Shown one piece after another: positions 1 to 6,305 of a stretch of 64,000 nucleotides of DNA. The position numbers and the translations under genes are program-made. The notes below the pieces were generated by a model that had not been told where the DNA came from, did no database searches, and saw nothing but the letters and a program-made list of their open reading frames with translations. Source of the stretch: JACCUZ01 sp038246575 (lineage in GTDB: Bacteria > Actinomycetota > Actinomycetes > JACCUZ01); contig JBBRVU010000002.1 of NCBI GenBank assembly GCA_038246575.1, positions 31,597 through 95,596 of the forward strand, read 5' to 3'. Every line of letters begins with the position of its first letter. The first letter of the stretch is position 1.

Positions 1-1
1 C

Positions 2-415
2 CCCATCCCAGCCGACCAGCGTGACCGGGTGCTTGGGCAGGTCGCGGGGGTCGATCTGCGCCCGGGCACGTTGCTCACACCGAGCCAGCTCGAGGAGCGG
101 GCGATCCCGGGCGCGGACCAGGCCCTGGTCGGAGTCGCGCTGGACCCGGGCCGGCTACCCGCGCGGCGCTTGCAGCGCGGCGATCGGGTCCTTGCCGTCG
201 TCACCGCCCAGGAGCCGCCGATCGGTGTCGAGTCCGGGGTGCCCGCGACCGAGCCGCCGGGCACCCGGGTGGCGGAGGTGGTGTCCACCGGACGCGTCAC
301 GCCGGACGGGCGGGCGGTAGTCGACCTCCTTGTCCCCGAAGGTGAGGCGGCGGGGTTGGCGGCGGACGCGGCCGCAGCCCGGATCAGTCTCGTCCTGCTG
401 CCCCGGGCCGGGTGA
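2..415 (+). CDS. SAF-domain (CpaB/RcpC-like) protein, 3' part
   Basis: The reading frame is open from the first bases of the window, so the 5' end is missing. The visible part contains the conserved stretch DRVLGQVAGVDLRPGTLLT, typical of SAF domains (beta-clip fold found in CpaB/RcpC pilus proteins and flagellar FlgA). In Tad systems the SAF protein is thought to work at the cell wall around the secretion channel. It ends with TGA seven bases before the ATG of a ParA-like ATPase and heads the visible Tad operon, which supports the CpaB role. The missing N-terminus would normally carry a membrane anchor, which cannot be checked here. Confidence 0.75.
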   Translation, partial: PIPADQRDRVLGQVAGVDLRPGTLLTPSQLEERAIPGADQALVGVALDPGRLPARRLQRGDRVLAVVTAQEPPIGVESGVPATEPPGTRVAEVVSTGRVTPDGRAVVDLLVPEGEAAGLAADAAAARISLVLLPRAG

Positions 416-422
416 GGGTCCC

Positions 423-1388
423 ATGGCGCTGATCGTGTTGGTGTCGGCGAAGGGTTCCCCTGGAGTCACCACGTCGGCGCTGGCGCTGGCCGCGCTGTGG
501 CCCCGCCGCGTGTTGCTCGCCGAGTGCGACCCGGCCGGCGGCGACGTCACGCCCGGGTTCCTCCAAGCGAGCACCCCGCCGGTGGGAGGGCTGCTGGAGC
601 TGGCGCTGGCCGCCCGCCGGGGTCTCACCGCCACCGATGTGCTGTCGCGCTGCCTGCGGCTCTCCGAGACCGACGACCGGGTGCTGCTGCTCCCGGGGCT
701 GACCGATCCCGCGCACGCGGCCGCGGTGACCCCGATGTGGCCGCGGATCACCGCGGCGCTCCGCGACCTCGGTGCATCCGACCCGGCGCGCGACGTGCTC
801 GCCGACGCCGGCCGGTTGCCGTTCCCCCCCGAGCCAGACCTGCTCACCGCCGCGGACCGGGTGCTGCTGGTGTTGCGCCCGACGCTGGCGCAGGTGCACC
901 ACGCCCGCCACCAGCTGAGCGTCCTGCGCTGCCTGCGCCCCCAGGACGCCACCGATCGGAGCACCTGCGGCGGGCGTGGTGTCGGGCTGCTGCTGGTCGG
1001 TGACCGCCCCTACGGGCCGGGCGACGTACAGACCGCCCTCGAGACACCGGTAGTCGCGGTCCTAGCCCACGACCCGCGGGCGGCCGCCGCGCTGGGCGAC
1101 GGCACCGCGCGGGGCCGCTGGTTCGACCGGTCGCAGCTGGTGCGCTCGGTCCGCCGAGCCGCCGCCGCCCTCACCGACATGAGCACCGACACGAGCACCG
1201 ACACGACGCCCGACCCGACGCCTGAGGGGCTACCCGGGCACGGATCGGACCGGGCCGGACAACACCTGGACCGGGCCGGACAACACCTGGACCGGGCCGG
1301 ACAACACGCGGAACCAGCTGGACTACCTCGCGGACAACACGTCCCGCAAGCAGCCCCGCGGCGCAGCGACGGGCGGCTCGCGCCGTGA
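423..1388 (+). CDS. ParA/MinD-like ATPase of the Tad locus
   Basis: 321 residues starting at ATG 423, just after the SAF gene. The N-terminus has a deviant Walker A loop, SAKGSPGVTTSALALAALWP, in which the usual second lysine of the KGGxGKT loop is valine, and a downstream DPAGGD motif. TadZ/CpaE proteins of this fold place the pilus machine at a cell pole, but several lack ATPase activity, and the altered loop raises that possibility here. The last ~70 residues are low-complexity: STDTSTDTTPD, then three copies of a DRAGQHL heptad encoded by a 21-bp tandem repeat. The stop overlaps the GTG of tadA. A partition protein is a weaker alternative, since no ParB-like partner is nearby. Confidence 0.75.
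   Translation: MALIVLVSAKGSPGVTTSALALAALWPRRVLLAECDPAGGDVTPGFLQASTPPVGGLLELALAARRGLTATDVLSRCLRLSETDDRVLLLPGLTDPAHAAAVTPMWPRITAALRDLGASDPARDVLADAGRLPFPPEPDLLTAADRVLLVLRPTLAQVHHARHQLSVLRCLRPQDATDRSTCGGRGVGLLLVGDRPYGPGDVQTALETPVVAVLAHDPRAAAALGDGTARGRWFDRSQLVRSVRRAAAALTDMSTDTSTDTTPDPTPEGLPGHGSDRAGQHLDRAGQHLDRAGQHAEPAGLPRGQHVPQAAPRRSDGRLAP
1248..1310 (+). repeat. three tandem 21-bp repeats inside the ParA-like gene
   Basis: Units start at 1248, 1269 and 1290. The first two are identical and the third differs only in its last bases. Each unit holds GGACAAC (1257-1263, 1278-1284, 1299-1305), and a fourth GGACAAC lies at 1332-1338. The reverse complement of this core, GTTGTCC, is the motif clustered before the transfer operon at 12113-12206. 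The spacing is two helical turns, which would put sites on one DNA face. The repeat keeps the reading frame, so a purely protein-level explanation is also possible. Confidence 0.7.
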
Positions 1389-2851
1389 CGCGCCGCGGGC
1401 CTGCGTCGCTGGACCTGCCCGGCACCGGCGGGTGGGCGACCGACGCGCCTGGGCTGCTGGAGGAGGTGGACTACGCGCTGGTGCGCCGGCTGCGCCGGCA
1501 GGTCGCTGAGCGTCTCTCCGACGAGCTGGTCGCGTTGCGGGCCCGCCGGGGGTCCGATGTCGGTGCGGCGGACCAGCGGATGCTGGCCCGCGCCCTGATC
1601 GATGATGCGCTGGCGGGTTGGGTCGCGCAGCGGGTCCGTGACGGCGACCCGGCACCGACCGCGGCCGGGGAGGACGCCACGTCGGGGGCGGTGTTTGCGG
1701 CGCTGTTCGGGTTGGGCCGCCTGCAGCGGTGGGTCAACGACGAGGCCATCGAGAACATCGACGTCAACGGCGCCGACGAGGTGTGGCTGTCCTACGCCGG
1801 CGGTCGGCTGGTCCGCGCCCCCGCGGTCGCGGACTCCGACGACGAGCTGGTGGAGATGATCCAGTCCTTCGCCGCCTACCTCGGGCAGTCCACCCGCGAG
1901 TTCTCCTCCGCCCGGCCGCTGCTGAACCTGCGCCTGCCCGACGGGGCACGACTGTCGGCCTGGATGGGGGTCAGCCCGCGCCCCGGTCTCACGATCCGCC
2001 GGCACCGCCTGACCGACATCACCCTGGACGACCTGCGCGAGCTGGACAGCCTGGACTCCGGGTTGGTCGCGTTCCTGCGGGCGGCGGTGACGGCGCGGAA
2101 GAACATCGTGGTCACCGGCGGGGTCAACGCCGGTAAGACGACCCTGGTGCGGGCGCTGGCCAACGAGATCGACCCGCACGAGCGGATCGTGGTGGTGGAG
2201 AAGGAGTACGAGCTCGGCCTGGACCGGCTCCCCGACCGCCACCACCAGGTGGTGTGCTTGGAGGCCCGTGACCCCAACGCGGAGGGGTCCGGGGAGGTGG
2301 CGTTGGCGGCGCTGGTCGTGCACGCGCTGCGGATGAACCCGCGGCGGATCATCGTCGGGGAGGTCCGCGGCGACGAGCTGATCCCGATGTTGACCGCGAT
2401 GGGCTCGGGGAACGACGGGTCGCTGTGCACCCTGCACGCCAACTCCGCGCACGCCGCGTTCAACCGGATGGCCGCCATCGGCCTGGCGTGCCCGCAGCGG
2501 CTGCCGGTCGAGGCGGCGCACCTGCTCGCCGCGGATGCCGTGGACCTCGTCGTGCACGTCAGCATCCGCGACGACACCGCGTCCGGGGGGATCCGCACCC
2601 GGCACGTGTCCAGCGTCCTGGAGGTCACCGGTCTCGGGGAGAACGCACGGGTCGCCACCAACACGATCTACCGCCCCGGGCCGCAGGGGCGCGCCGTGCC
2701 CGCCACCGGCCCGGCGTGCCTGCCCGACCTGGTCCGCGCCGGGTTCGACCCGGCCTTCCTCGACGCCCCCGCCGGATGGTGGACCGACCCACCGGCCCCG
2801 CCCGCGGGCGCACAGCGCGACGGCGCCCAGCCCGACGGAGCGCTGCGGTGA
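1385..2851 (+). CDS. tadA: TadA/CpaF-family secretion ATPase
   Basis: 488 residues from GTG 1385, which overlaps the previous TGA. This is a type II/IV secretion ATPase that powers pilin assembly on the cytoplasmic face. The N-terminal half includes NIDVNGADEVWLSYAGG; the nucleotide-binding core has Walker A VTGGVNAGKTTLVRA (about residues 242-256), an acidic HERIVVVEKEYEL segment (Asp-box region) and Walker B-like RIIVGEVRGDE (about 320-330), followed by a His-box region with LCTLHANSAHAAFNRM. Length and motif order are normal for CpaF. It overlaps tadB by four bases. It is clearly distinct from the second cpaF at the right edge of the window, whose Walker A is GGTQAGKTT. Confidence 0.93.
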   Translation: MTRRGPASLDLPGTGGWATDAPGLLEEVDYALVRRLRRQVAERLSDELVALRARRGSDVGAADQRMLARALIDDALAGWVAQRVRDGDPAPTAAGEDATSGAVFAALFGLGRLQRWVNDEAIENIDVNGADEVWLSYAGGRLVRAPAVADSDDELVEMIQSFAAYLGQSTREFSSARPLLNLRLPDGARLSAWMGVSPRPGLTIRRHRLTDITLDDLRELDSLDSGLVAFLRAAVTARKNIVVTGGVNAGKTTLVRALANEIDPHERIVVVEKEYELGLDRLPDRHHQVVCLEARDPNAEGSGEVALAALVVHALRMNPRRIIVGEVRGDELIPMLTAMGSGNDGSLCTLHANSAHAAFNRMAAIGLACPQRLPVEAAHLLAADAVDLVVHVSIRDDTASGGIRTRHVSSVLEVTGLGENARVATNTIYRPGPQGRAVPATGPACLPDLVRAGFDPAFLDAPAGWWTDPPAPPAGAQRDGAQPDGALR

Positions 2852-3747
2852 CCGGCCTGTCCGCGCTGGCCGGGGCCACCGCCGCGCTCGGGATGTTGCT
2901 AGTCGCGGTCGGCCTGGTCGCCACCCCCGACCGCCCGGGCACCCGCCCACGAGGGACCTGGTGGGCCAGGCACCGGGTGAGCGGGCGGCGACTCGGGGTG
3001 CTGGTCGCGATACCGGTGGCGGTGCTCGCGGTCACCGGCTGGCCGGCCGCCGCACTGATAGCCCTCGTAGCCACGGCGGGAGCACCACGGCTGCTCGGAG
3101 GACGCCGCGCCTCAGAGACCCGGATCGCGCGGCTGCAAGCGCTGGCCGACTGGACCCGGCGCCTTGGCGACGTCCTGGGCGCCGGCGCGGGCATCGAGCA
3201 GGCCATCGAGGCCAGCCTGCCCGGCGCCCCGGCACCGATCGCCGGGGACGTCGCGCGGCTGGTGGCCCGGCTGCGCGCCCGACACCCGGTCCAGGCTGCG
3301 CTGCGCGCGTTCGGCGATGACCTGGACGACCCGACCGGGGACCTGGTGGTCGCGGCCCTGCTGCTCGCCGCCGACCGGCGCGGGCGCGGCCTGGCCCGGC
3401 TGCTCGCCGCCCTGGCCGCCACCGTGGAGGCGGAGGTGGCGATGCGCCGAGGGATCGAGGCGGACCGGGCCACGCCGCGGACCACGGCCCGCTGGGTCCT
3501 CTACATCACCCTCGCCGTCGTCGCCGGCCTGGTGCTGTTCGACCGCACCTACGTCGCCCCGTTCGGCACCCCCACCGGGCAGGTCGTGCTCGCCCTGATC
3601 GGCGCGCTGTTCACCGGCGCCTTCGCGTGGATGCACCGGCTCACCACCGGCACCCCAGGCCAACGCTTCCTGCCCGCCGACAACCCGCCCGCGGACCGGA
3701 CCGGATCCGCCAATCGTGCAAGTGACGGCATGGGGTGGCAGCGGTGA
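2848..3747 (+). CDS. tadB: TadB-like inner-membrane protein (type II secretion F domain)
   Basis: 299 residues from GTG 2848 in a GTGA overlap with tadA. Hydrophobic segments lie near the N-terminus (LSALAGATAALGMLLVAVGL, and a second around residues 50-75) and two near the C-terminus (YITLAVVAGLVLF and VVLALIGALFTGAFAWM). Between them is a cytoplasmic T2SSF domain with TRRLGDVLGAGAGIEQAIEAS. TadB and TadC form the membrane platform on which TadA acts. Its place between tadA and a second F-domain protein fits the usual Tad order. The start was chosen by the overlap pattern seen throughout this operon. Confidence 0.88.
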   Translation: MTGLSALAGATAALGMLLVAVGLVATPDRPGTRPRGTWWARHRVSGRRLGVLVAIPVAVLAVTGWPAAALIALVATAGAPRLLGGRRASETRIARLQALADWTRRLGDVLGAGAGIEQAIEASLPGAPAPIAGDVARLVARLRARHPVQAALRAFGDDLDDPTGDLVVAALLLAADRRGRGLARLLAALAATVEAEVAMRRGIEADRATPRTTARWVLYITLAVVAGLVLFDRTYVAPFGTPTGQVVLALIGALFTGAFAWMHRLTTGTPGQRFLPADNPPADRTGSANRASDGMGWQR

Positions 3748-4652
3748 ACCTGCTACCGGTCGCCGTCGCCGCGGGCGCCGCCTGCGGCGCCGGCATGGTG
3801 CTGGTCGTCCGCGAGGTGTGGCCGGGTGCCCCGAATCTGGCCGCGGCGCTGGACCGCCTCGACGCCCCACCCCGGCCGTCGGCCGCAGGCGCGGCCGCAG
3901 CTGCGGGCGCCGGCGCCGGCGCGTGGCGCGGTCTGGCTGCCCAGGTCGGGCGGTGGCTGGCCTCCCGAGCCACCGGCGTGGCGGTACCGGTCGACGACCT
4001 GCGGCTCCTGGACCGCCCGGTCGAGGCGTTCTGGGCGTCCAAGGCCGCCTTCGCCGCGCTGGGGCTCGCCCTGCCCACTGCGCTGATCGCGCTGGGGTGG
4101 CTGGGCGGGATGAGCCCGCCGCTGCTCGTGCCCGTCGCGGCGCCGCTGGTCGCGGCGGTCGTGCTGTTCTTCGCCCCGGACCTGGTGGTGCGCTCGCAGG
4201 CCGTCACGGCCCGGGCCGGGTTCCGGCAGGCGGTCGCGGCCTACCTGGAGCTCGTGGCGCTCGAGCGCGCCGCTGACGGCGGGCCCGCCGACTCCCTGGA
4301 ACGGGCCGCCGCCGTCGGACACGGCCGCGACTTCACCCGCATCACCGACGCCCTGCACCGGGCCCGCCTGCTCGGAGTGCCACCCTGGACCGCGCTCGCC
4401 GAGCTCGCCGAGATCACCGGAGTAGAAGACCTGCGCGACCTCGCCGACATCGTCGCCCTGGCCGGCCACGACGGCGCCGCCATCTACGACACGCTCGCCG
4501 CCAAGGCCGCCGCGCTGCGCACCCGCGCGCTGGCCGATGCCCAAGCCGCCGCGAACGCCGCGTCCGAGCGGCTCACCCTGCCCGCAGTCGCCCTCGGCCT
4601 CGGGTTCGTTCTGCTCGTCGCCTACCCGGCGCTGGCCCGCGTCCTGGTCTAG
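3744..4652 (+). CDS. tadC: TadC-like inner-membrane protein (type II secretion F domain)
   Basis: 302 residues from GTG 3744, which overlaps the tadB stop; an upstream GTG at 3735 is possible. There are hydrophobic segments at the N-terminus, a pair in the middle (AALGLALPTALIALGWLGGM and LLVPVAAPLVAAVVLFFAPDLVV), a T2SSF-type helical domain (FRQAVAAYLELVALERAADGGPADSLERAA) and a final membrane helix LPAVALGLGFVLLVAYPAL. It is the second half of the TadB/TadC pilus platform. An Ala/Gly-rich linker near residues 45-65 is the only odd part. Confidence 0.87.
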   Translation: MNLLPVAVAAGAACGAGMVLVVREVWPGAPNLAAALDRLDAPPRPSAAGAAAAAGAGAGAWRGLAAQVGRWLASRATGVAVPVDDLRLLDRPVEAFWASKAAFAALGLALPTALIALGWLGGMSPPLLVPVAAPLVAAVVLFFAPDLVVRSQAVTARAGFRQAVAAYLELVALERAADGGPADSLERAAAVGHGRDFTRITDALHRARLLGVPPWTALAELAEITGVEDLRDLADIVALAGHDGAAIYDTLAAKAAALRTRALADAQAAANAASERLTLPAVALGLGFVLLVAYPALARVLV

Positions 4653-4679
4653 ACCCAACAAGAACAAGGAGCACCTGAC

Positions 4680-4928
4680 ATGCCCGCACCCACCCGCTGG
4701 CCCTCGCTGCGGCCCGCCCTTCCCAGCTCTCTGATCATCGCCATGCTGGTTGTGCTGGTCGCGCTCACCACCCTGCCGGCGCGGCTGCGTGCCGCCCGGA
4801 CAGAGCGCGCCGACGCCGGCTCGGTGACCCTGGAGCAGGTCGCCATCGCCGCCGGTCTGCTCGCGGTCGCGGTCGCTGCCGTCGCCGTGATCGGCAAGGC
4901 CGTCACCAACTACACCGACCTGCTCTAG
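4680..4928 (+). CDS. Flp-type pilin (class IVb prepilin-like)
   Basis: 82 residues, ATG 4680, with AAGGAG-like bases (caaggagcacc) just upstream. The sequence has an unusually long leader of about 45 residues that itself contains a hydrophobic stretch (SLIIAMLVVLVALTTL), then DAGSVTLEQVAIAAG. A prepilin peptidase cut after this Gly would put Glu at mature position +5, the rule for type IV pilins, and leave a short ~36-residue hydrophobic pilin, the size expected of Flp/DUF4244-type subunits. It is the likely major subunit of the fibre. No prepilin peptidase gene is visible in the window, so processing may rely on a host TadV. Confidence 0.75.
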   Translation: MPAPTRWPSLRPALPSSLIIAMLVVLVALTTLPARLRAARTERADAGSVTLEQVAIAAGLLAVAVAAVAVIGKAVTNYTDLL

Positions 4929-4930
4929 CC

Positions 4931-5362
4931 GTGACGGCAGCGACCATGCCGGGACGGCGGCCCCCGACGCCCCGGACCGGGCGCAGCGAAGGAGGGTCGG
5001 TGACCCTCGGGTTGGCGGCGGTGTTCCCGGCGTGCCTGGTGCTGGTGCTCCTCGTCGTGCAGGTCGCGCTGCTGGTCCACGCCCGCAACATCGCCGGGGC
5101 CGCAGCCCAGGAGGGTCTGCGGACGGCCCGCCTCTACGACGGCACCGCCTCCACGGGGGAGGACCGGGCGCGGGGCTTCCTCGCCCAGACCGGCGGGGAC
5201 CTGCTCACCGCCACCACCGTCACCGTCTCCCGCGGCGACCAGCGGGTGAGGGTGCAGGTCGCCGGCCGGGCGCTCTCGCTGCTGCCCGGGGTGCACCCGA
5301 GGGTCGGGGCCGTCGCGGCCGGTCCGGTGGAACGATTCGTCCCCGACACCGCCACTCCATGA
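4931..5362 (+). CDS. TadE-like pseudopilin
   Basis: 143 residues from GTG 4931, two bases after the pilin stop. An N-terminal basic leader with GRSEGGSVTLGLAAVFPACLVLVLLVVQVALLVHARNIA gives one membrane helix with the TadE pattern (a conserved small-residue helix followed by RNIAGAAAQEGLRTARLY). The rest is an extracellular alpha/beta domain. TadE/TadF proteins are minor pseudopilins processed by the same peptidase as Flp. It overlaps the next TadE-like gene by four bases (ATGA). Confidence 0.82.
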   Translation: MTAATMPGRRPPTPRTGRSEGGSVTLGLAAVFPACLVLVLLVVQVALLVHARNIAGAAAQEGLRTARLYDGTASTGEDRARGFLAQTGGDLLTATTVTVSRGDQRVRVQVAGRALSLLPGVHPRVGAVAAGPVERFVPDTATP

Positions 5363-5856
5363 TTCATCTCGGCTCCATGACCCGCCCGGGCGCCGTGAGC
5401 CGTCATGGCACCCGGTGGGCCCGATCCCGGGGTGCCGGGTGGCATGTCGGCTCGGGCGGGTCGGCGACCCTCGAGCTGGTGGTGCTGGCCCCCGCTCTGC
5501 TCGCGCTGGTCCTGCTCGTCGTGGCCGCCGGACGGGTCGCCGCCGCCGGCGCCCAGGTGGACGGCGCCGCGCGCGATGCCTCCCGCGCCGCGTCCCTGGA
5601 ACGCACCGCCACCGCCGCGCGGGCGGCCGCCCGGGACACCGCCGCCGCGTCGCTGGCCGGCCAGCGCCTCACCTGCCGGTCCATGACCGTGCGCGTGACC
5701 GGATCCTTCGCGGCGCCACCCGGCACCCCCGCGGCCGTGCGGACCTCCGTCGGCTGCACCGTGGCTCTTGGCGACGTGGCCCTACCTGGGCTGCCCGGGG
5801 TCAAGACGCTGACCGCGGACTACACCTCGGTCCTCGACACCTACCGAGGACGGTGA
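5359..5856 (+). CDS. second TadE/TadF-like pseudopilin
   Basis: 165 residues from ATG 5359, in an ATGA overlap with the previous stop. The leader is about 30 residues, then SGGSATLELVVLAPALLALVLLVVAAGRVAAAGAQVDGAARDASRAASLERT, the classic TadE motif including ATLE at the predicted cleavage position. The C-terminal domain is short and contains two cysteines (LTCRS and VGCTV) that could form a disulfide outside the membrane. The tandem of two TadE-like genes is the normal TadE/TadF arrangement. It overlaps the next gene by four bases (GTGA). Confidence 0.83.
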   Translation: MIHLGSMTRPGAVSRHGTRWARSRGAGWHVGSGGSATLELVVLAPALLALVLLVVAAGRVAAAGAQVDGAARDASRAASLERTATAARAAARDTAAASLAGQRLTCRSMTVRVTGSFAAPPGTPAAVRTSVGCTVALGDVALPGLPGVKTLTADYTSVLDTYRGR

Positions 5857-6305
5857 CCGGGATGGGAAGCACCGGGCGCCCCGCCCCACTGCGCGGGCGC
5901 GACCCGGAGCGCGGGTCGCTGACGCTGTTCGCGGTCGTGCTGGCGCTGGGGCTGCTCGCGATGACCGGACTGGTCATCGACGGCGGCGCGCAGCTGACGG
6001 CGCAGCGCCGAGCCAACCACCTCGCCGAACAGGCCGCCCGAGCCGGCGCCCAGGCCGTTGACCTCGGCGCGCTGCGATCGAGCCGACCCACCCTGGACCC
6101 GGTCGCCGCCCGGACCGCCGCCACGAGGTACCTGGCCGCAGCCGGCCACCGCGGGCAGGTCAGCGTCGACGCGGGCACCATCACGGTCAGCGTCGCCGAC
6201 CGCCAGCCCACCGCCGTGCTCGGTCTGCTCGGCATCCACCACCTCGACGTCACCGGCCGCGGCCGCGCCCGGCTCCTCGTCGGCATCCGGGAGGCCCGCC
6301 CATGA
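5853..6305 (+). CDS. TadG-like pilus-assembly protein
   Basis: 150 residues from GTG 5853 overlapping the previous stop. The N-terminus RDPERGSLTLFAVVLALGLLAMTGLVIDGGAQLTAQRRANHLAEQAARAGAQ matches the TadG/Flp-assembly domain: one transmembrane helix, then IDGG and a helix rich in ANLAEQAAR-type residues. Full-length TadG proteins also have a von Willebrand domain; this one is short and ends after a small beta domain. It overlaps the LysM/BTAD gene by four bases, so it is probably translated together with it. Confidence 0.8.
   Translation: MTGMGSTGRPAPLRGRDPERGSLTLFAVVLALGLLAMTGLVIDGGAQLTAQRRANHLAEQAARAGAQAVDLGALRSSRPTLDPVAARTAATRYLAAAGHRGQVSVDAGTITVSVADRQPTAVLGLLGIHHLDVTGRGRARLLVGIREARP

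Noticed and set aside
1248..1310. Tandem repeats as a CRISPR array
   Set aside because: There are no spacers between the 21-bp units, and no Cas genes are present. No other candidate array was seen in the window.
1010..2950. Long open frame (646 codons) on the minus strand across the ParA and TadA genes
   Set aside because: It is a GC-rich shadow of two well-supported plus-strand genes; its translation is low-complexity and resembles no family.
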